A DNA stretch of 64,000 nucleotides from Bimastos eiseni (taxonomy: Eukaryota > Annelida > Clitellata > Crassiclitellata > Lumbricidae). Location: the NCBI GenBank assembly GCA_959347315.1, contig OY365808.1, positions 4,950,188 through 5,014,187 of the forward strand, read 5' to 3'. The notes under the pieces are model-generated. The model was not told the DNA's origin. It did no database searches and saw only the letters and a list, made by a program, of their open reading frames with translations. Every line of letters begins with the position of its first letter. Positions within the stretch are counted from its first letter, which is position 1. This document shows positions 22,101 to 37,500 of the stretch, one piece after another. A program made the position numbers and the translations under genes.

Positions 22101-25100
22101 TGGAGAACTGACTGAACTCAGAGGTCAGTCAACTTATTTGAGTGTAATGTTTTTTTAACTATAAAGTTTTAAACTGAATTCTCTGTTCGATGGGCAGCCA
22201 TTGCAATGGGCATATTATGGGTGTAATGTGGTGAGACTTAAGGGTTTATGTTTTGGCTCTTGTGAGGACAACGAGCGCATTAGTGTTAGATGGTGATATT
22301 TAAGGTTTTATATGGCTCTTACCAGAGAAGTTTTAACCATTTTACGTTTTTGTAAATGAGAATTTTTTACGTTTTTGTAAATGAGAATTGATCCTATGAA
22401 AGGAAGGAAACTAATTAAACTGATGGTTATATTTTTATTCCACTACATTGGAATTTATTTAGATCCTTTGCTTGCACAGAACAATGTGAACTAAGAAAGC
22501 ATAAACTCTATGAAGAGTTATTTTTATGGTACAGAGTCTGTTGATGTGAACCATGAATTGAAAGACTTTGCATGTTGTAGATTGATTGAGATTTGTGGCT
22601 GTCATATTGAATTAAAAGAGTAGAAGACGATGAACGCATGCAATTTATTTTACTCTTATTATCATGTTGCCAAGTTAAAAGAGAAGGTGCAAGATTAAAG
22701 CAGACTTTTCTGTTGTAATTGAATGAATTTCCTTTTATTTACAGGTGAGATTGATCGGTGTCTGAAAAAGGTCACAGAAGGAGTAGAAGTATTTGAAGAC
22801 CTCTGGCAAAAGGTTTGACTACATCTATATACATAACTATATATAGTGTATAACTAAAATTATATATATATATGTGTGTGTGTTTATATGCATGCATGCA
22901 GTTGTTATTCATTCTTCTGCTTGTTCTTATTCACCATAAGTGCAATTGTAAGTGCTCTATTGCACTGATATAATGCCTCTACAATTAAATATGACAATAT
23001 TAAAGAACAGTTTTCAATGGCTGCCGATGGAATTGATGGCAAGAAGAGCACAGAAGTGCTGACATTGTAGTTGCCTTGCTACTGCGCTTTACGACAGAGT
23101 ATTTCCATTCACCTAAATGTGAACTATTCAGGGGGTGTGGACCCCATGAATAGTTCATGGAAAAGTGCAAACCACAGCGTGTAGGACTGGTTTCAGATGT
23201 TTAACTTGAAGAAGATGCATTCTCACCTTGTAGTAAGAGGACAATACTCAACTACTCTTCCTAAACTGTATTTTCCATTTAAAGTTTAGATACATCTACC
23301 AAAAATGTGCACAATTAGCAAGTTTTATTTTTGACATTGCAAGAATTCTTTTAATGAAGGCATTAACAAACTGACAATGAAATGTAGGGATGAACCAAAA
23401 CTTGGTACGGAACTTGGCTTGGTTCAATTTTCTTGGTACTCAGCAAAACTCTGACTCGGACAAACAATTGGTCCAAGTAGTAATCTTTTCGATTTTCTGT
23501 TTCATAAACAAAAACCACATTTTTTTATTTACAAAAGGACAATCGACGTAACGAAAGGTACAAAATACTGTTATTTCTATTTACAAATTGACACTTGACC
23601 TAACTAAAGACACAAATACTGCTACTGTTAGTGCTTGCAAGTTACTACTTCCTAGTGTTAACTAAGGCAAAACTAAATAATTTATTAAAGTTGTGCAATC
23701 TGCCGATCCAAACATCAAGACAATGAGACTTTTAATAAATGTTCGAAACTCGGACTCGGCAAAATTCAACTCGTAAAACTCGTTACTTGGACTCGGCAAG
23801 AAATTCAAACTCGGTTCATCCATAATCATCATTGTCATTGGTGTGGCACATCGGCCGATCGGTTAGATCAGTCAGACCGTAACGTTCAGTGTGTGCTGAG
23901 CACGTGGGTTCGAGCCTCGTCCGGGCGTCACTGTGTAAAGACCTTGAGCAAGTCCTTCGCGCACCATTGCTCTGCAGTACAACTGCAATTGAGTCGTTGA
24001 GGCATGTGTATGCACTTCTGAGCAAAAAGATGTTGGAAGAAGGGTGGTATCAAATTTCGGGAAATGAAATAAATTGTCGCTTCCTGATGCATTATCATAC
24101 ATGCTTGTCCTTAACCTCTGTGGTATGGGTTTGATTCTGCATGAGTTGCTTGAAAGTAACAGATCCTATTTGAAGCCGACGAACTTGCAGAGTTTGTCTG
24201 TTTGTTGAGTTGTTGTATTTATTCCAGACTGTTCTCTTTAGTCGGAGTTGAGTCAGAGTGCTCTTGACTAGGTGACCTTAATGGAGTGCTATTTAAATCT
24301 CCTAACTCTCCTAAGAATAAATGAATGATTTGAGGCATATGATACCTTTGTGATCATGTTAACATTATTTATTGCAGACTCATAATAAATGACAAGTTTC
24401 ATTTTGACTAGAATTCTGATTAGGGACATGGATTTAAAAATTAAGTCAGATTTGGAAAATAAATCCATAATTGCACCGCCTCTTATATGGCATTTGGTAC
24501 ATTATTCTAATATTTGGCTAAAGTATGTTAAGATTGCATGATGTTTTAAGTCTAGGTACTTATTGGAGCAGTGCATATGCTTTGGGCGGATAGTGGTAGG
24601 TGTAGGGTAGATGTGACACCACCTGGGGCCAGCTAGGAAGACTTAGATGGAAGTGTCTGCAGATGACAGAATGACACTCTGTCTTACTTCAAAGGTCCCA
24701 TATAGGCAAAGAACTCACTTCTGTCAGCACTACCATCTGTTACCCCGGTCCAATCCAAACCTGTACAATCCTTTGCAAAAGGGGTGATAAAGTGCAATGT
24801 GTTATTCGAGTCCTTTACAGACTGCTTTTAGTCTGGCTACTTTCCTTTCATCTTGCATTTGGTATTTAAACTTTTTGTTTCTAGCAGTATTAACCTATGA
24901 TTAAGTTATTCATTTTTTAAAGATACAAAAAAGAAAAAAAGAAAGCAATTATATAATCAATCAATCACAACACGGGTTACTGCAATTTATATAGCGCCTC
25001 TTCAGGATGACTATTCAGGGGCGCTCTTGACACAGGCCCGGTCAAAGAGGAAAGTCTTGTGAAGTTTATAGAAAGAGCCAGACAGGTTGTGCAGGAGAGA

Positions 25101-28100
25101 GAGTGTAGGTCAGATGGGAGGGAGGCTGTTCAAAACACTGAGACCCACAATTGTAAAAGCTCAATTCTGTAATATTTTTGTTTCTGTGTTTTGTTGGTGT
25201 TCAAAATTTTTGTGGTGTTCGAAACAGCAATGTAAGTGGTAGGATGTCTTTGATGGTGATAATGGTGATTGATTATGTAGGTAATGATGATTGTGGTAAT
25301 CCAAAACTGGGTTGAACGTGATTTGGAAAGACTTGTTGCCTTGAAACAGGTTTTCTCTTCTGATAACGAAGATGGTTTATGGCAAGAAGACTTCGTGACT
25401 TGAACATTTCAATAGTTTATTATACTGAGAGTTTAAGGCTGCCGTTAGAAATGATTTACAAATATTTAGTCATAATGCAGTGGTAGTAGAAGATTAATTT
25501 TGCTGAAGAAAACGTTTTTAATAGCTGAACAGTGATTAATATACCTATTTTGGTTGTACATGTAAGTCTTTCTTTTGTATAATTCTAGAGTAAACTGGCT
25601 GCTAAGGTGTTTTGTTACTGATGAATAGACTCATTGCACTTGAATTTAATAGGTTTATTTAATAAACTTGACCTTAATACTGAATGTGTGAAACACTTAA
25701 AATGGTTTTTATGTTAAACTCTGTTGTGTACATTGTCTTCCTAATATTTACGTTACAGTATGTTATATTCAATTGACAGCGAATTAATAGACATTAAGCG
25801 CCCTTGTGGCTGCGTTACGGTGCTTTAGAAATCGTCCATTTAATAATAATTATATAAGAGGCATTATATAAGTTAGCACTGACCTCATGTTATCTGGGTC
25901 GGGTTAATTTGGTTATACAGTGTGGTTACTGATCCTAGTTTTCATTGGCAGATGTCATCATTTCACAATTCGTTTGGCATATTATATCAAAAGGTTTTTG
26001 CATGAGTGAATTCCTCTTTAACAGTGGCTAAGGGTGTGTATATAACAATGGTGCTCTAATTAACGTCTTTGAAGCCATCAAGAGACTAGTTTCACATCTG
26101 TTGTTAAATAATATTAACTGCACTGAAGCTGATTGATTTGAGAAATAGCAGTCCTTAGGTTGATTTAACATGATGGAATGGTCTAGGACTAGCTTCACAG
26201 CTGGTATACTATCACTGGGGAGGTAACTTTCAGGGGATTCGCAAAATTCTCGAATTTTGGATACTATCACGAATTTTAACGTTTTCCCGTGAATGTCGCG
26301 AATTAGACAGTTTTTTGTGCTGCTCGTGTTTTTAATGTGGTATAGGTAAAACTTCTAAACAATAGTTACGATTTCGTGTGCGAAAATATTTGGTGGCTAT
26401 AGAGGGAGATGTTTAGTTTTAGCCCAGTACGTTTCAGGTGAGCAACGAGCGGCGATCTACTATTTTGCAGAACATGCAATGTGCTCGTCGAATTTAATCG
26501 GAGGCACAGATGCTCTAAGCCTCTGAATAAGCACCGTTCACATGAGCAAGGCGCAGAATCTCGAGAGTGGAAAGGCGAAAAGGGACAGATTGCAGCCTGC
26601 TCTTTCAGCTGTGTTTTCAAAGCAGACAGCACAGCAACAACACCAGCTATGATAGGCATGAATCGTTGCTGATTATACTCAGTTATTGACTTATTTAGTG
26701 TGTTACTCGCGAATACTCTGCAAATTCTGTGTTTTTGGCCGGAAATTTTTCAATTTTCGACCTCAAAACATTTACAGCCCTAGCTATCATCTTGTATTTA
26801 TAGTGTCATATGCATGTCTTATTTGCATATATGCATGTATGTATATATTTGATGTATGTATATATGTATTGTATGTATGTATTTGTTGTATGTATGTATG
26901 CTTGTATGTATGTATGTATTTGTTGTATGTATGTATTAAGGCATAACCAGAAATCGCCTCGAACATTCGCCTTGGCCAAATATTGGACTATTTGGAAGTA
27001 TTCGCCTCGACAAATATTACACCCGCAAATAGCTAAAAATGGGTTTTTTGGTAAAATTATTATTTTTTATAAAATAATACTTTTTCATCAAATAAATTTA
27101 GGACTAACAGACTTACTGATAAGTTATTGATTAATTAAACAAAGAATTTAACATTCCATTGAATTTTATTTAAAATAATGATGTTAATTTATATATTTAA
27201 TTTCTGTTGCGTTGCCAAGGTGGCAACCAAATCAGTAATTTTCCCGTTTGAATTGGCTCCACCCACTTTCTGGTAAACATTAGAGAGTATTTAAGACGTC
27301 GTTGATAACTTAATATTTCAAATTTTATAACAAGGTTTTGCATTATTTCACAAATAAAGTTATTAAATAATAAATATATTGTTATAGCCTAGAATGTGAC
27401 AATACCCTATATGAAGCATATTGCTATAAATTCTTCATTGACTATAGATAGTTCTCTGTAACTGTGCATGTGGCAGGTTAACTGTGCTTTGCCCCCGGAT
27501 GGTACTCGCTGGTAGTGGCGGCACTGCAAGGAAGCAAAATACCCAATTGCGTGCCAAAAGAAAGATAAAAGGTCAATTTTAATGAAATAGTTATTATGGT
27601 ACATCTTTCGATGTGTTTTAAACGAACATGTGTGGAACATGCGTATTGCCGCTATTTCGTACCAAATTTTCAAGGCCAGCGCCGCCACTACTCGCTGGCC
27701 AGATTTGCCGCTACTATTCGGTTCGTACCCGGATCCGGCAAGTAGTGAATCCAGATACTCGGATTCAGTACTCGGTGGAAATTGACTACTCGGTTATGCC
27801 CTAGTAAGTATCTGTCTTGATGACAGGTTGGATGAGGACTTGCTTTGTAACATGCACTGTGTAGATTCAATCCTTTCCAGTTATGGACATTGTGGTGAAA
27901 ATCCTTTATGCACAGACAACTGTGCTCAAGGAAAAGCAATACTTGTTTATTACTCATTAAGCGTTATCCGTGGATCTTAAGATACTTTTGGCTTAGTACA
28001 AAGCTCACAATTGAAAATCTTCCCACAGAACACCATATTGAACCATCCATGTTGAACTGGTACATGAGACACAACTATACCCCATGTGGGCTATAAAATT

Positions 28101-31100
28101 TTATGTTTTGCCATAATGTCAGTTTTTGGTAGCACATTTGTTGCTATATGCTTAAATTACAGAAAATTTCTTGTAGGGTTCAAAGGGGTCTTCGACTTAG
28201 ATGTTGATGCGAATTCTGTTGAAATATAAATACAACAATGTAATCAAACATTATTGATGCCATTAAATATATCATGTGATGCAGACTTATGTCGGTAACT
28301 CGGTTAAGGATCTCGGTTGGAGGTCAGGGTGAGTTGATCCAAGTTTTCTGGCTCCCAATTAATGTACCAACTTGTTTTTAGGTGCTGCCCATACGTATTT
28401 ACAAGAGCTCTGTTGCTCTACCGTGGGCGTGCAGGGATGACGTGCTCTCCGCTCTTCTATGCAGGTTGAACTCCTTGTTCCCCGCACGCCAACTACTATT
28501 AGACAGCATAGCACTTTCTCTGTTGTTGGCCCAATGGCTTGGAATGCGCTACCATTATCGTTGCGTCTTATGCCTAGGGTTCATTCAGATGGATTTTACA
28601 GTACCCTTGAGAGTTTTCTTTTCAGTCAGGGTTGAGTCGGGAGCACTCCTGTGTAGTAACCTTGAAGGGGCGCTATATAAATTTTCGCAATGATTGAACG
28701 AATGAATGAATGAATCATTTTATATAGTTTATGACTTCACTATGCCTGCCAGTGTGTCACCCAATTGTTCTGTTACTGTGTAGCTCGGTTTTTTTATGTA
28801 TCGTTTGTTTTATCGATGAAGCAGTACCGCTGATATTGTGCAGTAGCACTACTTTCATGATGTATGCTTATTATTGCATTGGATTTGTTTTAATTGTAAT
28901 TTAAATATTCAGCCTGGTATATTTTAGGTCCAGGGAGCCACTAACTGTAATACAAAAGAGAAGCATGAAGCTGATCTCAAGAAAGAAATTAAGAAACTGC
29001 AGGTCTGTTGTAGATTCCACTTAACCTGATAATCTTGCTGTTGGTGTACTTTTTTTGTACAGGCCTGCTTATTTTTCCCGCATTCACGGTGGGTTCACTC
29101 TTATCATGGCCGAATTCCTTACTTTACCTCTACATTGTAAGCACTGTATACGGTTTATGTTTTATATAGATCTGCTGTTGTTTATGAGTGCCAGAGTGAC
29201 TCTTACAGAGGCACTTTGCACACTTGCTTTGTGATTGACTTTATCCTGTAATGATCTAAAGTGACCTTTAATGTCTTTAGTGCACTTTGAAACAATCCTT
29301 CAAACTCATCAACACTTTTAAGAGGTTGTTAGGATAGGTGCTATATAAATGTTGCAAGACAAATGGTTATTGTCTGACTGGTGTATGCATGTGGGTGTGT
29401 GTGGGTGTGTAAGTGACATTGATTGATCGATTGCAAGATTTATTGTCAAGAAGTGCTGGCTGTTTTCAGTGTAGTGCCTTGTAACCATGCAACAAATTTA
29501 AAACTGAATTGACACTAATTATCAATTATTAAATCAATCAAACCTGATATGTCACCTCTTCAAGAAATCTACTCATAGGCGCTTCTAGTCCAACCTCAGT
29601 CAAATAAGACAGATTTCTGAGTCGAATATAAATGGGATAGAGGGTTCCCAGGTAAGAAGCAAGGATCCAATGAGAGGCTATTCCAAGCACAACCGAAAAG
29701 GGACGATATTGCATCATTGAGGTCCAAGAGAAAAGGACAACAAGAAGACCTTGTAAGGCAGAGCACAGAATCCTGCCAGCATTTATACTTGCTGCAACAG
29801 GACAATAAAGCTCCTTAAGGTAAGTAGGTGCTGCGCCACAAAGGTAGCGCCAGACCACGGAAGAAATATGAAATGCAATGCGTTGGGGAATGGATGACCA
29901 ACGTAACATATCCTGCATATAAAAATTAAAGGTGTGTTGTTTGGGGTGGCTGATGCTCATTTTGTTTTCCCTTAGTATGAGTGAAAGATAGCATTAGTAT
30001 TGTGGGTGTAATGTTTGAGTCAATTGGAGATGGAAAGATGAAATGAATAGGAAATTATGGTGGAAAAGAAATGAAATTTGATGAATGGAGATGAGGAAAA
30101 GACTGGACTAGATTCGGTGCCATGATCGGACTGTACCTGCTGTTACGGGTACATGGTGCCCTCTTGTCACCGAGGAATGTAGTTTTATTCTTATATCTGT
30201 TTTGAAGTCAACACAGCAAATCCAATTACACTGCCCAAGAATGAGTTGAGAATTTATTACATTACCACAGGTAGCATTGGGCGAAAAGGAAATGAGATTA
30301 TTTTCTTCCCATGCACTGTTATTGCTTTTCCGCAACATAGTTTTGCCTAGTTACACGAGTAGCATTAAACACCTTTTGTTTTCAGCTGTATCTAGGCTCA
30401 TAGAGCATAATTATAAAATTTGTTTTGCACAGTATATTGTCAGAAATTTTCAATTATCTGTTCCACTAAGGAGACATAGATGAGCATGGGGATTAAATTA
30501 CCTTAATTAAATAATTCTGGTAAGATAGTCTGTAACATATTTGATTTTAATCCATGCTCTTAGTTGTTTGTCTCATTTTGCCGAACACTTTTTTCAGAAA
30601 CATATGCGAAGAACATACATGTATAAGTTAAACCTTAGAGATTTTCAGAGTTTGAATTTCTTGCCGAGTCCAAGTAACGAGTTTTACGAGTTGAAGTTTA
30701 CCGAGTTCGAGACCGAGGCCGAATTTCAAATATATTAAAAAGTCTCACTCTCTTGATGTTTAGATTGGCTGTTTGCACAACTTTAATGAATTATTTAGTT
30801 TGGCCTTAGTTAACACTAGGAGTAGTAGCTTATAAGCAATAACAGTAGCAGTATTTGTGTTTTTAGTTAGGTCGATTGTCGTTTTGGAAATAGAAATAAC
30901 AGCAATTTGTACTTTTAGTTACGTCGAGTGTCGTTTTGTAAGTGAATAAATCTGATTTTCGTTTTCAAAATCGAAAATCGAAAAGATTAATACTTGGACC
31001 AATTGTTTGTCCAAGTCAAGGTTTGCTGAGTACTAAGAAAATTTTACTGAGTGAAGTTCCAAATTGAGTTTTGGTTCATCCCTATTAAACATATATATAT

Positions 31101-34100
31101 ATATTACCTATATATATATATATATATATATGTAAATTAAGAAAACAGTCAGTTTTGGTTAAGACATTGGTTATCTCAGCCGTGTAGTGGTTAGCATACT
31201 TGACTCAGCTGAGAGGTCAGTGGTTAAAATCCCTATCAGGGGAGAAATTTGTTTCATATTTTATGCTCCACTTGTGCCCCCTAGTCAGCTCAGCTAAAAT
31301 GAGTACACTGACTGTACACTTCTGATGAGATGGCGAAGGAGAGAACTGGCCACCCGCCCTCATATGCCAAGGCTAAGAAAATGAAGTCGCTAACAATTCA
31401 TACCTGTGGCTGCACTAGGACTGTTGTAATTTAAGGGGACTGCTCTGCTTTGTCTTTTATGTATGCGATTGACTTTAAAAATTTTCTTCTGACGTTTTTT
31501 CCAGCGGTTGCGAGATGGAATCAAAACGTGGTTGGCTGCGAGTGAGATCAAAGATAAGAAACCCTTGCTTGATTCCAAGAAACTCATTGAAGTTGTAAGT
31601 GCCTCAGGAATCGCACCATTTTTCCAAATTCTGATTTGCGTTGCTGCAGCGAACGTTTCCGTCTTGTATGATGTGATGATCAATGGAAATATTATTCTTG
31701 TGTCTTGCTGTATTTGTCTGTCTTGGTATGTCTGTGTATTTGTCCATTTATGTGTCTATCTGTCTCTTTCCCTCTGTTGTCTCCTAATTAGGCAAACTCA
31801 AGTGAGTACACATGAATTGAGAAGAGGAAATTGAACTATTTGTACTGGCAATGTGATGGATTAATGAAGTATAAGTAATGATTTCACATTATTCAATCAA
31901 ACTTTCAATCAAACTTGATATAGAGCCTCTGCAAGAAATCTACTTAGTCCAATCTTTAGACAGATTTCAAAGTGGAATAGAAATGGGATAAGGAGTTGAA
32001 GATAAGAAAAAGATATTACTTGTAATGCCATTATTGATAAGAAGACATATAATCCACAAATTAAGGCCAGACAGTGTAAAAAAATATGATACTTCTTTGA
32101 TGTCCTGATCATTACGCAAACAGCTGTAATGCTATATTGCGAATTGATCTTCTGGATATTCACCTGATGACAAATTTGGATTTCATGTGCAATCATTTGA
32201 CATCTTTTTCATTATTTATTATTGTTATTTATTAAATTTTCGATGCACGCACGTTCGCTGTGTGCATTTATGTATATATATGTATATGTAATGAATTGGT
32301 GCTGATCAGTTGAATTGAAGCTGCATTCTGCTGTTCTGTTGATTAGCAAATGGAGCGGTTTAAGGTTGTCGAGAGAGAAACGAAGACGAAAGCGTATTCC
32401 AAGGAAGGGCTCGGAGCAGCGACTAAGGTTGATCCGAAGGAAAAGGAAAAAGAGGATATTATAACCTGGCTTTCGGTGTGTTCAAAGGCCAACTTATATT
32501 ACTTGTCGTTGACTAAGAATGATTTTATTAGATGGGGTTTCGCTGACTTTCTAGTTTTTTCTTTCGTTAGTATTGTTCTGCTTGCATGCTATTTTACTGT
32601 GTGATAGTCGGTTATAACTGGAATAGCCTCCATCTTGAGATATTTGCCCTCCTAACCATCGATACTACACATGGCTTTCTTCAACATCTGAAGGCTTGTT
32701 GATGGGTCTGGGTTTGGAGTGCTTCTGAGAAGACATGTTGATGTGGCTCTATGTAAATGCACTCTGAATGTATGAGTGACCACTCAGATGAGTCTGGGAT
32801 TCTATCGGCTTGTATGCAAGTGTGGAGTTACATTGGAGTCTGTTTCAATTCGATATCTGTTGACATATGCTGTTATTCAATGTCGGCTCAGCGCCACATC
32901 TCAGAGCTTTTTACACTGGTCTCTATCTGTCCTATCTTCCGTCAGTGGCATTTGGCATCCCATGGCCAGTTCGTGGTCCCGCGCTCTCGCTCGTCACCAT
33001 GAGCTGGACATACCTTTTCCTCTGTGGTTCCGTCTCTGTTAAATAATCTGCCATCGGACTGTTCGAACATACATCAGAAACATGTTTAACACGATCATTT
33101 TTGTGTTCGACATTTCTTCTGGTGATTCTTGGGTTGCTGAACCATATTGCCCTAGTGAGCCTGGGGCAATATGGTTCAGCAACCCAAGAATCACCAGAAG
33201 AAATGTCGAACACAAAAATGATCGTGTTAAACATGTTTCTGATGTATGTTCGAACAGTCCGATGGCAGATGGCAGTCCGATGGCTGCTAGTGAGTTACTG
33301 AAAGGGCTCTGTGCAAGTACTCTGATATATACGTTCATACATGCATATATGCATGCATACATACATACATACATTACAATTAACGTGCATAAAATGTTTG
33401 TGTGACAAACATTGATATCGAGAATTCGTATAATGTTTTATTTACTCATTATCATTTTGCTTTTGTGATCTTAATTAATGACAAATTTCTCCTAAAGCGT
33501 TTTATTGAACTTGATTTCTCTTCCTCTTCAGCATTCGATTGATGACTTGAATGTTCAGATCGACCAATTTGAAAGTGAAATTGAGAGCGTGCAGGCACGA
33601 AAAAAGAAACTGGACCGGGATGTGAGTTTAAAAGATTTTGCTTCATCTTTTTTTCCTATAAAGCATTCATCCACGTTGCTTTCAGGCAATTGCATGATTA
33701 TTTGTCTAACGGATTGTTGCAACTTATGTAATATTTTCTTTCATCAGATGCAGACTTTGTGTTTTCATATAATGTGTGATTGTTATGCAATCGACAGAAG
33801 CAAGATCAAGTGGAGGTGTTTCGAAATTATCTGGAGAAGCATCGCTTTCATATCGATAAGTTGGAAACGATCATGCGGCTCGTAGACAACGACGCTCTAC
33901 AACTTAGCCAGGTTTGTCTAGCATGGGAATCTGTTTCTATGCCTTACAGTATGGTGTGGACTAGTACAGTCTTTGGAGAACATGCCTTATCAGACACTGT
34001 CGCAAACCACACAGCTCATAATGTGGAACAATGCTTAAAAGTCAATAACTACACTAGTTGTGTGTAGGTGTATGTGTGTAGGTGTATGTGCGTAGGTGTG

Positions 34101-34550
34101 TGTAAGTGTGTGTGTGTTTTTGTGTGTTTGCTGAACACCATCCTGGAAGTGGCCTTTACATTACACTGCCTTTCTGAAGACGTTGAACAGCCGACAGATA
34201 TTTAGCATTATGTCGGTACCACTGATATTATTTGTTTGTTTGTTCTTTATGAAAAGCACTATGTAGTTGACAGTCTTGTCTTTCAACTGAGATATTGTTT
34301 CTGTCGTCAGATAACGACCATAAAGGAAGATGTTGAGCATTATATCAAGTCCTGTCGTGATCCGGATTTCGAAGAGAACGAGTTTATCTATGAAGACCTG
34401 AAGCTGGAGGAGGCTTGCGCCGCTCTCGGCAGCAAGTTGGCAGCAATGTCGGTTCACGACAACGACGACCACGGATCAAACGTGTCAGACTTGTCACTGC
34501 AGAACAGTAGCTCACCATCTCCTAGTCCAAGTATAGCAGCTCATTCCAAG
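19177..34550 (+). CDS. CNOT3: CNOT3 exons 1-8: N-terminal Not3 coiled-coil domain
   Basis: Exons 1-8 encode residues 1-277. Conserved stretches are [63 protein letters not shown] and [14 protein letters not shown], in the order and spacing of other animal CNOT3 proteins. Exon 4 ends in a strong gtaagt donor giving ...LIEV. Exon 8 ends in an acidic, Ser-rich stretch leading into the linker. Confidence 0.95.
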
Positions 34551-37500
34551 GTGGGCAGAGCATAAGTTTAACTTAATCTAATCTTTAAACATTGCTGCAA
34601 TTGCATCATCTCTTTCCTAGGTGGGCAGAGCTCTGTTGTAGCCTGATCTATAATCTTTAGTATTAATTACAGTGTTGTGGTCCTAGTATGACTGAGCTCT
34701 GAGCTAGTCAATAATCGTTAGGGTTATTTACAAATTACAGTTTTGTAGTTTTAGTATAGCTGTTAATGCCAATGTTGTTGGATTTCTATTTTACTAATAC
34801 CTTGTCAGTCACCTGTTCTTAGTGCAGCAGCTGAATCAACAGTTTCGTGAAGTTCTCAGCTCCTGAAGTCTCTCTCTGTTGATGATACTGTGTGAATTGT
34901 CAACATTACCTTGTGTTTGAATTTCCAAAGTAGAGCTGTACCAACTAATCTATTATTTGAATAATCAATATGACTAAAAATACTCTGCACCTATTTCAAA
35001 AAATCATGTTCCTTAGTTTTGTTGACTCGACAAGTCCACCAGATGTACCGACAGACCGTCATCATCCTACGGGGGCTGTGCATAGTATTTGACAACCACC
35101 GACCAATCATTTGTATAACTGCGAGCTCAAGTGCAAAAACACGTGCTTGCATTGCGATAGGTCTATGTTTTGGAAACAAGCATTTTTACTAAACATATTT
35201 TGATTTATTTGGCTTCATAATTGGTATTGGGTGTTTCAGTTAAGGCTATATGCGATGTAGACAGAAAGTGATATTGATACAGCTGTACTCTAGAGTTTTT
35301 ATAGCTAGATGAGTTGCAGAGAGAACAGATTTATAGGGTTGTGTGATTGAGAGGTTGATTAACTTATTGGTTGCATAGTGACTGATTGACTGACTGGTTG
35401 ATTGATTTATTGATTGATTAATTGCAGGATATGCTGGAGGAAGACACTAGGACGCGGCTAAAATCGCAGTCTGAAGAAGTGGTATGAAACATGCAATTCT
35501 TGTCTATATCAGATGCTGATGAAACTCTGTAAAATTTAGAATCTGATTTGTTTGAGCTATGCTATAGAGACTTTATAAATGAATCGCCTGAACTGAACAT
35601 GAGATTTGATAAATTGCCGGTTTCACGAGTTTCAGTTTTAATTTTTTTATTGTTTTTTTTTTAAATTAATTTTGGTCTACCATAACCTTGAGTTTTTTGT
35701 TAAGAAATGTTTTAGTTTTCGTCTACAAAAACAACACTACTGCCTAGGAATAAAATTCTTTGATGGCCGAACCATGTTTGTATACATGTCAAGGTGGACT
35801 CTCGAACGAGTTGTAGATGAAGAAGGATGTGAGTGATTGGTTGACTGAATATCATCTGTTGCAAAAGAATTATAGACGTGGCTGTCGGCGATGTTTGTAG
35901 AATCACAGTTCCCGAAGTAGCAGCAGTTCTTTGCAAAAGCAGAACTCCCTGGTCAATGCCAATTCATTCAATGCAGGCAGCAGCAGCGTTGGTGGCGGCA
36001 GCGGAGGCGGAAGCGGTACCAAGGCTTCCCAATCACCTTCCGTCTGGCAGGCAGCAGTCAGTTTTTCCAGGTAATTCTTAGCAGCTTTACATTATTTTAA
36101 TTTTTATCCAAACATCTAAATGATTAGTATCTACAGACAGCTGTAGTTATGATAATGAATCATGTTTTTTAATATTCCGAACCTACTGCTCGGTCCTGTT
36201 AGCGGGACCCACCGATCCCTCAGGATTTTTTTATCTTTTATATTTCCTCTCTACTGTTTTGTTATGTGTTTATTGTTATTATGTTCTACGGTTGAGGTGA
36301 TAATAAAAACATTTGGTTATGGTTAACCTGTTGTTTTGTCACTTGAAGATTTGTTGTTGTGTTCTTGTTTGAAGTGGAATTTTTATTTATTATTATGCAT
36401 TTATTTTGTGCTTTTGTGGTATGACTGAACCACATCAGTCTGTGGAACTGAGTGGTTGTACCTAGTTAGGCACTTACTGAAGGTCCCTTCACAGTAACTA
36501 TCTCAGACAGGGAACAGAGGCCACAATCACTGTGTTAAAATGTGAGTGCTCTGGCCATCTGGCTAACAATTGATGCTTCGATCCATGGACCATACCTCCA
36601 ACACCAATAGAGTTGTGAGTAATTGATTGAGAGAGAATGCAAATATGGGTTGGGAGTGCTTCTGAGTAGTTATCCTAAAGGGTGCTATATAAATTGCATA
36701 GATTGATAGTTACATAGATAGATAGATGGAAAAGCATAGTAAATAATAAAAATTCTTATCTTGGAAGTATAATGATTACAGATACAGGTACTGTATTAGT
36801 ACTAAAACTTTTCGGCAGGTTCGCTTGTCCAATGTCATCACTTCTCTCTGTTCTGAGCCTCCTCGTTCATCCTCTTGTAGCCGCCCTTTTTCATCATCCC
36901 ATCCAAGATCTTTGTTCTTGGTCTTCCTCTGGTAATAGTGATCAATAATTATAAATTATGCTATTAGTGACAATAAGTAGTGCACTACTACAGTGTCTTC
37001 ATTTAGTTTTGCATTGTTTATTTATTGTTTCTTCTGAAATTTGATACTACCCTTCTTCCAAACTGTTTTGCTTGGAAGTGCATACGCCTCGACGCCGCAG
37101 TTGCAGTTGTACTGCAGAGCAATTGTGCGCAAAAGATCTGCTCAAGGTCCCTGCCCACTACAGTGACGCTTCGGACACTGAGCATTACAGGCCGACCGCT
37201 CTAACCAATCGGCCACCATGCCACACAAATGCACACATTGTGTGTAGTGGTAATATTAATATCTGTTATTATAACTAGTAATATTGAAGAACTACTGTGC
37301 CTGTGATTTTGCAGTGGTTTGTCACCAGAAGGAGCTCTATCCACAACGATGGCAACCCAAGTGTTCGTTCAGAACTATGCGCAGGCGGCCAGTGCGAATC
37401 ACACGGGCAGTAACTCCACACAAGGTTAAAACCATTACAGCGTTCGTACAAGTCAGAGATATTGAGTGTGCAGCAGTAAATGAGATTTACTGGTATGTAT

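Noticed and set aside
28380..29960. Inverted LINE tails flanking CNOT3 exon 3 as drivers of a circular RNA
   Set aside because: The two copies are too diverged by eye to pair well, and nothing in the sequence shows circularisation.
31166..31245. Functional tRNA gene
   Set aside because: The B box is degenerate (GGTTAAAATCC), I could not pair the acceptor stem, and a SINE body follows.
33039..33405. Similar overlapping frames on both strands
   Set aside because: They are the two arms of the perfect inverted repeat read on opposite strands, not genes.
35875..35900. Earlier AG acceptor for CNOT3 exon 10
   Set aside because: It puts an in-phase stop within 15 codons; the acceptor at 35900 gives the Ser/Gly-rich frame expected for the linker.
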